NCBI GenBank assembly: GCA_014898415.1
Contig: RCTD01000001.1
Span: 992,001-1,056,000, forward strand
DNA: 64,000 bases
Direction: 5' to 3'
Origin: Stromatinia cepivora
Taxonomy: Eukaryota; Ascomycota; Leotiomycetes; Helotiales; Sclerotiniaceae
Below, in pieces: positions 48,341 through 61,001 of the stretch. Each line of letters opens with the position of its first letter. Within the stretch, counting starts at the first letter, position 1. The position numbers and the translations under genes are program-made. Under the pieces are notes generated by a model, which worked only from the letters and a program-made list of their open reading frames with translations, did no database searches and was not told the DNA's origin.

Positions 48341-50946
48341 TTAAGAATATGGTGCCTGGTTGTTGAAGCCACCATTAGTATTTTGACTGCCAGATGGTTG
48401 TTGTTGATGCTGCTGGAATCCAGCGTTGTAACCGTTGCCCTGCTGGTGGTTCTGTTGTCCAGATCTGTTTTGAATCATTAGCAAAATTTCTTGCTAAGTG
48501 GGGGCGCCAAAGACAAAATAAAGAACATCTCAAAAATAGTGAGGGAAGACAAGTATGTATCCGTCCGATACTTCGGATCATGGAACAAGAAGTACCTCGA
48601 GCCTAAGGATAAAAGCTACAAGTCCAGTGATCTGAAGTTAATATTTGTACGGGGATTGATCATCATCGCACAGGCTATAGCACAAAACATAAGGTAATAC
48701 ATAACAAGTGTATGTAACCAAAAAGGAAACAAATGGTCCGCCAATCAAAATGATGGATGAAGAATACATTTGTAATCGAGCCCGCACAAGCCGCGATACT
48801 CCTAGGTAAAAAGAGAGTCTAAACTTTTGAGCTTTTGTGGATAAAGTCCAGAATAAGAAAAGCTGCTCTAAAGCATGAGTGCAAAGCTGCGCAAATAGAT
48901 CTCATCGACGATTAAATTCGCCAATAAAAAAAAGATAAGCGAGCAGACTAGGCAGCAAAGCAGTGAGATTACATGTGTAGAAGAAAGAGAAAAAGAGAAA
49001 GCGAAGATCGTGGTCGCATGACAAGTCTTTGCTTATACATGGGCATCATTGGAAAACGCAGATTCCCACCCATCCGATACTTTTGAAGTAACGCTAAGAC
49101 GAGAAAGAGTTATCCAGATATTGGATGCGAAGAAGTGAAGCCCCGGAAAAATGGCAAGCCCAGTGCAGAAAGACGCCATGCTACACTAAACTCCATTCGC
49201 GAAAGAAGATGTTTGCTTACTGTAAATTGTTAGGTTGAGAATGAATCAAAGATGAGTGAATCTTACCTGTATTGGTTGGAAATTGCCATAAGGGTTATGC
49301 TGTTGTGGCATACCCATCTGTTGGTAATGAGGAGGAGGAGGGGCAGGTCTGTATGGGGTTCCAGCTGGACCAGAGTTGTTCTGGGATCGTCCCCAAGACA
49401 AACGAACACGAGAATTACCAATTGGATATCCTTGCATCTGATTAATGGCCATTTCAGCTGCATGTCGTTGAACGAATTGAACAAATCCGCAGCCCTTTCC
49501 AGGTGGGATCTTGACGTAGGTGATTTCTCCGAAGCCCTGGAAAAAAGATCTGAGCTCGTCCTCAGTGACATAGCCAGATAATCCACCAACGAATACAGTG
49601 GTGTTATTGGGATCCGTGAACTGGTTCATGGGTTGAGGAGCTCCATAATATCCTGCCATAGGTGGACCACCACCCATTCCGTACATGCCTGGGGCACCTC
49701 CCATAGCACCGGGCATACCACCACCGCCGCCTTGCATCTGCATACCTGCTGGTCCAGTAGCTCCAGACTTGTTCTTGGGGGTGGCAGTGCTGATGCGCAT
49801 AGGTCTGTTGCCGCAATAAACACCTTGCATTTCGGTCAAGGCACGTTGTTGGTCTCCCTCCTCGGCGAAACGGACAAAACCATAGCCGCGAGACATGCCA
49901 GATATTGGGTCGGTCATGATCTTAGCTGACTTGCAAGAGGGGAAGCGGGCTTGGAAAAGCGAGACCAAGACATATTCGTTGACCTCTGGGCCAAGATCGC
50001 CGACAAAGATGGAGAATTCTGGTCCACGATCGTCACTATAAAGAGTCAGCAATATATTCAGGAAAGCGCACGGCATGGGAATAGAGGTATATGAACCGGG
50101 ATTCTGACCGACGATCGGCAAGCCCACCACCTGAGGCCCAGTTGAGCTTGAATGGTCGACTGGTATTAGGAATCATGGAACCATTCAAAGAAAGGGCCTT
50201 TGCAGCAGCTGCTGGAGATGAGAAGTCGATGAAACAATAACCTGCGTTTCTAAAATGATGAGAATATTGGTTAGCTAACAATCCCTATTGCAAAATGCGG
50301 TATCGATAAGAAATAACTCACCCGGAGAATTTGTCACGGATCATCTTGACATTGACTTGCTCGCCCATTCCGAACCAGACGCTGCGAATGAAGTTCTCGT
50401 CGATCCATGGCTCAAGCTCACCCATCCTAGTATAATATGTCAGCATATATGAAAACGTAAACTGGCTTTGTGATGGTAGGCAGTGTTTCATGGTATTAAA
50501 GCAATACAGTAATAATCATGACGTCAAGCCTTGAAGAAGACTTGTACCTCTAGATCAGGCACACTTAAGATCGCAAGCCAAGTATTGCGATGCAGGACAC
50601 TAGTATGCTCGATTTGAGATCGAGATGGAGAACCGGAGAATGGAAGGTGCGAAGGTGGGAAGGGCAAGTTCGAGTGGTATGTTCACCAGAGATTGATTTT
50701 CAGTGAGTGTAGTGAAGGACTTAGAACTTACCAAAGAGTGGTCTTTGCATCTCCAGTGACGCTTCCGGAAGAGCCTTCAACGCCGGCGCCTTGTTGCGCA
50801 AAAGGAGCTGGTGAGCCACCATCTCCAGCAGGCATACCACCTTGTTGTTGCTGCTGCATTGGTGGTGGGGCCATTGCGCCGTTGCCGTTGTTCTGTTCGT
50901 AGCCACCTTGCTGAGCTGGATCGTAGGGCTGTTGTTGGAAAGACAT
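48341..50946 (-). CDS. RNA-binding protein with three RRM domains (Nam8/Ngr1/Csx1/TIA-1 type)
   Basis: Five exons: 50732-50946, 50322-50426, 50109-50249, 49267-50035 and 48341-48451, giving 446 residues. The Gln/Pro-rich N-terminus (QQQPYDPAQQ) leads into RRM1 (LWMGELEPW, then GYCFIDF). RRM2 (SIFVGDLG, then RGYGFVRF) follows. A Gly/Met-rich linker leads to RRM3 (TVFVGGLSGYV, then GCGFVQF). Three RRMs with this spacing are the layout of fungal Nam8/Csx1/Ngr1 proteins, which act in U1-dependent splicing or mRNA stability. The last exon is a Gln/Asn-rich tail (NHQQGNGYNAGFQQHQQQ) reached across an intron of 815 nt by an ACAACAG acceptor in phase 0. The first intron (305 nt) is also long. The donor of intron 3 is weak (GTCAGA preferred; GTTCAT also possible, adding TCAGAATCC). 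The exact role is unresolved between the named relatives. Confidence 0.88.
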
Positions 50947-53254
50947 TGCGAAGATCGATTTGTTTCACAAGAGAAGAGACGGTTAACTCAAGGAAGAACG
51001 AAGATGTAAAGAAATAAGCAAAGTGTTCCCGCTTTGTAGTTGCGAAAGATAATGAAAAGTTGTTTGTGGTGTAAATTTAAAAGTAAGAGTTCGAGAATGA
51101 GGATGGCTTAAATAGCTCCAGAAGTAGGCGGGATCTGATTCACTTAAGGTTAGCTTGTGGTCAAATGGACTAGAGTCACGCTAGAGCGGAGTTATGGCAG
51201 ACCCCAAAAGTTAGTGTCAATGATATCACTCCTAGTTATGATTCACGCTCTGTTTGATCAGAGCAAGTATTAGTCAGGATTGATAGATATTTGAATGGCT
51301 GAAAAAAAAATAGACTTTGGATCTGAATGTGTAAATCAAATCTTGCTGAGGATTTTACTGAGGTAAAAAGTTCACAAAGTGTAAAGGAGGAGAAACATCC
51401 GGAAACGTTCGGACCAGTGAACTACTCGGCCTGACAACCAGCAAAAAAAAAAAACATGTCATATACTTAAATTCATGAGTTACTATTTTACTGCTGGGAT
51501 TTAACAAAATAAAACATCTTTCCAGGTCATAAATTAGATATTTCTCTACTGTGCTATCACAATAGAGTCTCATACAATAATAAAAACGAAACACAGTTAA
51601 CACCATCTAACAAGCTTCAATGCTGTACATGTCATTTCAATACCTAGTATTGAGGTCTCTGTACAACATCTCCATGCAATTATGGTACAAATAATTCAGT
51701 ATTGATGCAATGTTATCCTCACATCAACTATCCACCAAAACATCAACACTGCTCTTACAACTGACAACAACCCTCCCTTCATTGCTGATAAGACAAAAAT
51801 GACAACAAGAAAGTTTACCGCCACAATTCATTGATTGTTTTATCAAAATATCCAACAACAGTCAATAACTACAGCTTTGTTGAGCTAATGACTAATATTC
51901 CACCAAACATGCATATCTGCAAAATGCTGTCACATCAAACCACTTTTGTAGCAGTCACTTACTGCATACGTTCAATCTTCGACTCAAGAGCAGATTGTCA
52001 GATGGAGAGATTGGTGAAAACATCATGGGTATTCTTTGATATGCTTAGTGGGCTCATAGGGTATTGGATTTTACTAAGTTTTTTAATTTCCAGGAACTAC
52101 AAGCCCTCTACCAAAGATTAAAAATACATATTGGATACAGAGAGTCCGCAGACTGGAAAGATGTTGGAGGGATTTGAAGTAAAGCAGGAAACAGAAGGGA
52201 TACGGGGACTCCACAGAGGTGCAAGCGCAATGGCTATGCCATCACCTCAAAGGCACAAAACGCAAGTAGAATGAAGAAACACCCAAATCCAGTGCTCTAA
52301 CTTCAATCCGGCGGAGCAATGAAATTAAAAGAAATCAAACGGCTCCTGAATGAAATTGCACTTTAAGAAAGCTTCTTTAGGGAATGTCCCGACTTGCGCT
52401 GGAGCAGAGGAGCTCGGAAAATGATTCGCACCGTACTGGAATAAAGGTTCTCAATGGTGTTACGGTTTTGGTCCCCGAATACATCAGAAGCACTCGCTGA
52501 CTATTGAATTATAATTGAAAATGGATAAACCACTCGAGCCAGAGTCTCCCGTGAACTTCTCATGATGGTACGCTTCTCAGAAAGAGCTATCTCAGGATAA
52601 CCACCGAGACAAAAGACCCTGCGCTCACAAAACTGAACCACTCCTCTCGAAATCAACAATAGGAGAACTTGGGCCATGAATGTGCTATATGTGGGTGGAT
52701 TGTGGATGGGGGTGGGTATATGATACAGGCTATCTGATGAGTAGTTGATTCAGAGGAACATATGGGCTAGCAGTCAGACAACCACACACTATGGGGGGGA
52801 AAGGATGATGACAGATGAAACTTGAGCTAGGTCAGGACCTGTTGCGGCTCCTACAGGTGGTGTAGGACACAAATGGCGAAATTGAGCGGGGCAACAAGCC
52901 TTGCTTGATGCAGTACAATAGCCACTCCACCCAAAAGCTTCAACATCCACCATTTCGGTCAGCTACTATGAGAACTGCTCAAATCGCCACTAAACCCTGT
53001 ATCCAACACGCATCATTCAAGATTCTTAATTTTTCGTCATTCTAGCGAATCGTGGATGGAAGGCGACGATAGGAAATTCGACTCAATTCTCTCACCCCGC
53101 CAATTTTGAGCTCGTCCGGTCTGGGCTCATAGGGATCTGCCATTTTTCATATTTGGATGTAGGTAGCTTACCTTAAAATTCCTCAAGTATCGTCCCAATA
53201 AATTATATCCGAATCGCCCCACGAGATAACCGGTATGTGCGATCGAAGATATAA

Positions 53255-53632
53255 ATGGTCAAAAGCGACGTCGTAATAGAAGAACTTGATTCGAAAAGTC
53301 TTGAAGACAACGTTTGCGCCTGCGAAAATTCGAGAGTGGAAGAGTTGAATTATTGCTGGAGAAATCTCGGGAATAAATTCAAAACTAGCAGAATAACTTA
53401 TCAGTCAATTGTTCAATATTCGAAATTTATGATGAATGAGTGGGTTGATGAAGGGGTAATGAATCTCTTAAGCGTAAGAGAGCTTCGTTGGAATATTTTC
53501 GCAAGTTTGCAACAACCAACTTGTAGTACCAAGGCTAATTGCCAAGGTCAAACATTTGCGCCAGGCTCAACAACAGCAAAGCTACATCCGGCAATGCCGC
53601 CGCCAGAAATCATATGCAACAAAGAACTGTAA
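53255..53632 (+). CDS. Doubtful 125-aa ORF
   Basis: Reads MVKSDVVIEELDSKSLEDN onward, ending TFAPGSTTAKLHPAMPPPEI and a short tail. No family recognised. The last third overlaps a minus-strand frame that also looks protein-like (PTTTSTFVVPGHYSS, SGGGIAGCSF). On that strand a GTAAGT donor and a CAG acceptor lie 51 nt apart, just right of 53,700. So a small spliced minus-strand transcript is an equally good reading. Weak evidence for either. Confidence 0.2.
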   Translation: MVKSDVVIEELDSKSLEDNVCACENSRVEELNYCWRNLGNKFKTSRITYQSIVQYSKFMMNEWVDEGVMNLLSVRELRWNIFASLQQPTCSTKANCQGQTFAPGSTTAKLHPAMPPPEIICNKEL

Positions 53633-56600
53633 TGGCCTGGCACAACGAAGGTTGAAGTTGTGGTAGGTGCAATGAGGGGTCGACTTGGAGGGGGTTGAAG
53701 CTGTCTGTATTGCGCGACCAGTAAGGGCGCAAGGGCAGAAAAATGATCTACTTACATGTTTTAATCGACTGGGTTAAGAACTGCTTTTGAAAAAACTCGA
53801 ATTCCGAAAGGAAAGCAGTAAATCAGACACGAGGACCTAGTTATCGAGAGGAAAACAATTGACGCAATTAAGCAGCGCAGTAATCCAATAAAGTTGACAA
53901 AGGACGAAAGAGTTGAGAGGATTGGAGGGTTGTATGTATGTGGATGAGGGGAGGTAATGTTTTTTGGGTGGGTGGGTGAAAGAAGGGAAAGAATTATGGT
54001 GGGAGGGAAAATGGAAATTTAGTCAAGTATGAGTAAGTGAGATAAGTGAGAAATTGAAAGAAGGAGGGGACGGAGGGACGAGGGACGAGGGACGAGGGGA
54101 CGTGATCAGGTAAGGAATGAACGGGGTATTCTTTTTTGGCGCATGAGTACCTAATAGTGCCGGCCAGTGTTAAAAAGAAGTAGGCGTCAGAGGAAAGTAG
54201 GCACTTTTTTTTAGTGTGAATTTTTTGTGGTTTTAGGTACCTAGGTATTTGTCTGGTTCGCTGAGAGAAGTTCACCGAAAGTAAGTTTAAAGAACTTGAG
54301 CCAAGAGAAGAATAGGAATAATCAACTAGGAACTGGGTACAAAATTTGAGTGGGAAAAAGAGGAAAGAAACTGGATCTGGATTTGGGTGATCTTTTTTCA
54401 TCTACGCAGACTAGATAAATTAATAGGTAATATGTATGATTGATGAATTTCTATATTGTTTTTGTTTTTTCCCTCTTCTCTCTTTGCTCCTTCTCGCCCT
54501 TTTTCGTCATAAAGTACATACATATACATATACATATACATCTATTTCTTACATATATCCGAAAGTACCTATATGACCAAATACAGCTTAAATTGAGTGA
54601 GTCTAGGTTTTGATGTAGGATCATTAGTGTGGATACTAGGTATTTCAGATGCATCTGCAGGCTAAAAAAGAGTACAATACTACGATTTGAACAAAGGTAA
54701 CCTTTTCCGTGGGTAAGGCTCATCTTATTCGGGGTATGTGCTGCGCCTGTATGTGCATTTAAGCTATAACCAGGTATATGAACGAAATCGGGATTAATGA
54801 ATGCATACTTATATAAGAGTTCAATGTTAGAAAATGACAACATGATCATTATCGTTTGGTGTTTCGTCATCTCATTCATCCGATCTGGTAATTTGGAATA
54901 CCTATGAAAGACCTCTAAAGTCTACGCTCTACCTCCTCTAAAATTTAGTGATCGACGATTCTTAAGAAACGGTTTGTGTAGGTGTGTGTACTAAATCATA
55001 TCATTGAAATGTTTGCCTCTCTAATCCCGATATCTGCTATCTATCAACAGATTCTATCATTATGCAATCGTAGCTTTAGCAAAGATTTTCTCAACGGGCT
55101 GGATAATGGATCTATGAGAAAGTACTGGTCAAGTTTAGTGCATGGCAGACTAAAATCATTCCTTCGAATCACATAATAGAATTTCATACTCAAATCTTGG
55201 AGATAATGCCCGCTAAATTTGCTTGTGAGATGAGCGGGGGTTACCTCCGCTATTCTAATCAATGTTTAGGTAATCTAAGTTACTCTGAGAGTCTGGAGGG
55301 GGCGAAACAGGTCCCGTTGAGAGTATTGTATGATGCTGATACATATATGTGCTCGGGCTCGGGCACGAGGGTTTGCCGTCATAGAAACCAGAGAAAGGTG
55401 GAGTGCGTATCCTTTCTGGGACTTTTCATTGAAGATATATGGATACAATTAGGATTTCGAGCTTTCTGGACTTTTGTGTGTGTTGCTGTGCATGGGTAGC
55501 GAAATTCTCATGGTGGACAAATATTTATTACTGGACTACTAGCGCTCGCTTTGCCCTAGGATATATATGTGACCTTTTTGGATATTGGTATGGTTGAGAG
55601 CAAACAAGACAATTATATGGGCCATTACGGCATATTGAGCAAGCATTCCAGTGTGTCAAGGTCCTAAATGTAGAAATTTGAAAATATACAATTTGAATAT
55701 CTTGATCTGCTTTCTCATAAATCTTTCTCTACCTTTTCCTGATCTTCAGGACTTGCTTGAACATGGGGGGTTAAAATTGATGAAGAGGGCTGAAGAGAAA
55801 AAACTGAATTTGTGTGACGCAATTATTTAACTCAGTCCCAATATTTGTATCCATAAAACATTGATTGAGTCCAATCAATGAACGATTCAAGTTCTAGAGA
55901 TATATTCGAGTTATCGATATCGAGAATAGTCATCATTATTGGTCAATAACAATTCTCTTTCCAATTTACAACTAACCAATAGCATTACGGGTAAGAAAGG
56001 GGTTACGGTTAAGTGCTCGGATGTACAAAAAAGGTGTTGGTTGATAACTTCTATTCCATCACATACAAAAGGTCCAAAAAACATCTGCAGCTTCCTCGTT
56101 CAAGCAACTACCTCCTGGGGTAAAGTTAATCGTTTTCAGCCCAATTTTACTAGGTACAGTTTCTTGTTCCTTACATGACTTCTCGGGCTTTAATGTATAT
56201 CGACCGAAGGAGGTGTTATTTCTATCATTTTCCTATTTCTTATAAAGAAAAAGGTAATCTTCATTTAATCTCGCAATGACAACCATGAATAGATGTTGTG
56301 TACGGAGTAGAATTTGGACATGGGCGGACCTTAATTCGACAAGAAAATTCATTTATTTCGCATTGAGACATTGATTAATATATACTATTCCTGAATCAAG
56401 GCAAAGTTAGAACCACTCAGTGATCAAGTGCATGATAAAAATACCTAGAGTTGCCGATGCCAATACGGTAATGCCCCTTCATCCGATAAACTCTTCTTCG
56501 GTATTTAGCTGGACATAACCTCACATAAGATCTTACTTATTCTTTTCCTCTTTGAAAAAGACTATGATTCAATTATCACTTAACAGCTGCATATTCATAT

Positions 56601-59542
56601 GCAAGTGTTTATGTTTGATCTAAAGCCATATCCTGCATAAAATCCCAGTGCCGGCCCAAGTTCCTACTTCTTCCTTCAGAATCCCTTCTTCCTTCTTATT
56701 CAACCATTAGAAAAATCCTCTTGGACTCGTACTTATGACAACCAGAAAAAAATTCTACTTATCTAATGACCAACAACAACTTTTGCCGGTTCCTTTGAGC
56801 ATAATTCCACTTCAAGGAATAAAAATGTTACCAAGATTTTAAAGATTTAGTACCCCAAATATGTACTCGATGTGACGCTGCTGCACGTAATATTCTTTCA
56901 TTATCATTGGCTACTCTGAGTCCTAAAAAAAAAAGGAAAGGCAAGACATTGCACAGGTCATGTAGAGATCAACAACATCATACCTACAACAGCACAATTG
57001 CTGTGGAATATCTGATTAACCTCATTACTTTCTCTCCTCCAAATGCAATGTTCTTGTTACATTGCAGCTTGAAATATCTGCTACTACATGCTACTACATT
57101 ACCTGCGCACTGCGTACCTTTCCCATCTCAACTTTACTAGGTATTTATCAATTCTCCGAGCATAATCCAGTACGAAAGTGTCGCATCCTCGCATACTGAC
57201 AGCTCACCGAGAGTCATACCAATTATTCTATATTTTAGAGGTAACAATTCTGGTACCTCAAATGAGCCAGACCCCAGTTCTTTTCCACCCCAGGATATAC
57301 CAAACTACTAAATTACACATGGCAACACGACACCGCCTCCTTTCTTCCCACCCGCCCCAAAATTACGATCTTCTATTTTGGAGTGATGTACTCTGCATAT
57401 ACATGAATTGGTACCGTACCAAACATATCGGAGGATCCACCTTGCATAGAGTACGTACGACTGAAAGGGAACATCCCTTGCTTCAGCCCTCATACAAGGT
57501 ATAACTTTTTTTCTCAATATCACAATTTGAGCAAACAAAACAATCATCCAATTGATACACATCAATTCGGATAAACAGACAGGGATACCTTCCTTCAAGC
57601 ATAGCATGACCATATGTTACACAGAGATAACGGTAGGAATGGTTACTTGCATATGGTATCATGGTTGATGGAACCGAGCAATCTCAATATTGAATTCAAC
57701 AATTATCTATATACATTTTTAGACTGATTCAATCAGTAGTAGCCAGAGATAGAACAGTCGCATTTAGACCACGACAAACTTCTCCGGTATGCATCCTACC
57801 GCTGTTGCTCTATCGAGCTTCAATCAAGCATTTCATTGCACCTCACGTCGTTGGACTGGTATTTCCTTTTCCTCCCACCCCTCTATGTTCACATGAGATT
57901 TCATACCGAATCTTACCTCGCGCTCCATGGGTATCGAGCAACAGCATATGCATACACAAACTTGTCAGTTCAAAGGACTTGCTCTTCTCGGGAGCTCAAA
58001 TAGCTTCACATAATATCGGAAAATAAAACGGGAGTTACAATGCCAGTTCGTTTGCTTCCCGCTTTCCATGGTTACTCACGTCGGATCATCTATGTTCTCT
58101 TTCACATGTTAATCTTCATTCGATGAATCAAAGTTTCCGTCGCCGCTAATTACCGGCTATCAATCGAGCATCTTGTGATGCCAATGCAATATTACCGAAT
58201 TGCCGCCTTCAATCTCTTCTCGCCCGGTCTCAGGGTTTCCTCTCAAGTATCCTTTTGTTGTGTGATGTGGTTTCTTCACACGTATTTATGGCACCAAATA
58301 CTTACAACACATCCTCAACTATCTTCCTCAATTATGTGACAAGAGCACAGAACGCTATTAACTCAGAGTAGTCCCCTAATGAGTAGCAAAATTGGCTGTA
58401 GTTAGTAGTCGATTAGCTTTTCCGTCTAATACTGTTGGCTTTCTTATATATAAAATACTCTACCACCCAATCTATTCCTCGTTTTTCTGCTCTTCGCCTC
58501 TAACATGCTCTGGCCAGACTTGGATGTTGTGGGCGTCTCTTGCTCTTCCCTCTCAGCCACTTCACAAGACCACGATGCTCAACTAATCCGACACTAATTC
58601 CCTCATTCTGCCCAATCCATATACTCAAGTAATACTCTCGATCCCCCACATTCTCCTCTTACTATCCTCATACCATTACACTACATAATACCTCCTAGCT
58701 AGCTTCAACCCGTATTGGCTACCTTGAAGTACTTAAACTCCATCAAAGGGTCTACAAACCCATTAAACGAAAGTTGGATATAACAAGATTCTCAACTAAG
58801 ACTGAGCCAGTATATCCAATAATCCGGACTGCAGTCAGTTCCTTTTGAGTTCATCAAAGTTTGAGTCTTTGAAAATATTTCAGTTATTTTGATGAAGTTA
58901 TTATTGTAAATAGATTGAGTATTCAAAATAATCGCAATGTTCAAATTGATTTTAACAACCGAATTGATTTCAATATTCAAAAGTCTTTCATTGTTGGGGA
59001 CTATTGAACACACTGCCCAACACACCCCCCGGAAACTCAAACTCGAGCCCCACAGAAAATCGAATAATAACGAAATGACAATATCACACAATTCACACAG
59101 TATCAATCATAAGTCAATTGAAAGACATTCATGAATTCATGAATCCATGCATCCACTGATACTAATCCCAGGATTGGCTTGAATGAAATTATCACTTCTA
59201 TACACTCTATTGACTATACATAAAATAGCACTTCAACCCCATTATCTTACTATCCATTCTCCTCTCTATCACCCTGCCTCACTTTACTTCATATTATAAG
59301 ATACTGTCTCCTTCTCCATATCGATATTATTAACTCTTTTCCCTGTTCCTAATACTGTATCTACTCTCGTTCTTTCATATACCAGAATCTCGTTCATATC
59401 ATCCCATCTCGTATCTTACGCTGTTTTTCTTGCAATTTTTCTAAGTTTCCTTGTGTTATGTTGTTGTATATCTTCATCACTCTCACTATTTCATTCAATT
59501 CAATGTCCTGTTTATAAGTGGAGGTATCTTTGTACTATTATA

Positions 59543-59577
59543 CATCACATCACATCACATCACATCACATCACATCG
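59543..59577. repeat. Pentanucleotide microsatellite (CATCA)n
   Basis: About seven perfect units. Confidence 0.9.
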
Positions 59578-60362
59578 CTTTCCTTTGCTTTTCAATCTAT
59601 CCTTCTGCCCAATACATCCCTGAATACTTTCGTCCCTTTTCTCTTCCAATATCATACACCCCTTTTCAATCATCATAATCCTCTATCCTATTAGTATTTT
59701 CCTCACATGCCATCCTGAATATCAATCAAAATTGTTGGGATATGAATGTGTATAAATGTATATATAGATACAATGACCAATATAGATATAGATATTATAA
59801 TTATTTAAGAAAAGAAAAAATTGATGATGTATCTTACCTATGTGTATCATTGATGTTGTTACTGTTTATAGTCCTACAATACTTACTATAGTATTTATTC
59901 TGCCTAGTATATTTCACAAAAAACCCATACATTCAATCCTCATTTACTATTTCTTCCCTCCATGAGATATCGCGATCAACTCCATAATGATCTATTCCAT
60001 CTCTTCTCTATTCTATTTTATTCCATTAATTTCACATCAACTCCCACACCACCTCTCACACTCTCTTCAATCCCTATCTTAAGTTCCCCATCTCTCCATT
60101 CTATCCCCATCCCATCCTCCACCCTCTTTAACCCTCCGAACACAGCCAACTAACTCAAATAACCAACTATAATCCCATCCCACTATTATCGATTTCAAAG
60201 ACCAACTCTCAAAGCACAACTCTAAAGCCATCATTCATTCATTCATCCATTCATCAAACCAATTCAGAACTCAGAACTCAGAATTCAACCCCAAATCCTT
60301 AACCCTCCTTCTCCTTCCCTTCAAATCCCGACTACATACATCACCACACTCACCCTTCATCT

Positions 60363-60421
60363 CCACACTCCACACTCCATACTCCATACTCCATACTCCA
60401 TACTCCATACTCCATACTCCA
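60363..60421. repeat. 7-bp minisatellite (CTCCATA)n
   Basis: About seven perfect CTCCATA units after two variant CTCCACA units, inside the pyrimidine-rich block. Confidence 0.9.
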
Positions 60422-61001
60422 ACCCCTAACCCTCAACCTCCCAACCTCCCCCCCTTCCCCCAGTTCATAACTAAAACTAAAACCAAACTTTATAAAACCT
60501 CCATATACCAAACCTCCACACAAAATCCATCCATCGTCTTCAACCCTCAATCATCTTCAACACAAAATCATACTGACCATCATACTCACTATCATTCATA
60601 CCCACTACCATACCATCACCATATCATCACACTACCAACACACTACCAACACTACAAAAGCTCCTCAAGTAGCAGTCAAATCATGTGTAAACTATAAAAC
60701 TTTCTTCCTGTAGGTATAGATATCAATCCTATAAATTCATTTCTATCACATCATAGGTAGATATTACCATAAATCAACCCACATCTCATTTATATAACAT
60801 CAAAATCAACCTCCTTCTCTATATTCCCTTCATTTATATTGGTAGAATACATATCAATATTTGTAGGAATCATATACAGGACCGATCCTAAACTTTTCAT
60901 CTAATCCCATTTCATCTCATCATGTTTATTCATCTAATTCACCAAACACTCAACCCGCCACAAACAAGCCCATGGGCTCACTCAACATTCTGTTAAACAC
61001 C

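Larger units (their letters stand above)
50947..61001. other. About 10 kb with no convincing gene
   Basis: Upstream of the RRM gene and downstream of HEL2. No domain, no chain of phased exons and no RNA gene was recognised. Features seen: a run of GGGACGA repeats near 54076-54100; a pyrimidine-rich + strand from about 57.0 to 60.95 kb; a CATCA microsatellite at 59543-59577; a CTCCATA minisatellite at 60363-60421. A short candidate ORF at 53255-53632 is listed separately. Confidence 0.5.

Noticed and set aside
48600..48680. Possible C/D snoRNA in the long RRM-gene intron (GATGATGA box on the minus strand)
   Set aside because: No convincing D box (CTGA) or terminal stem at the right distance.
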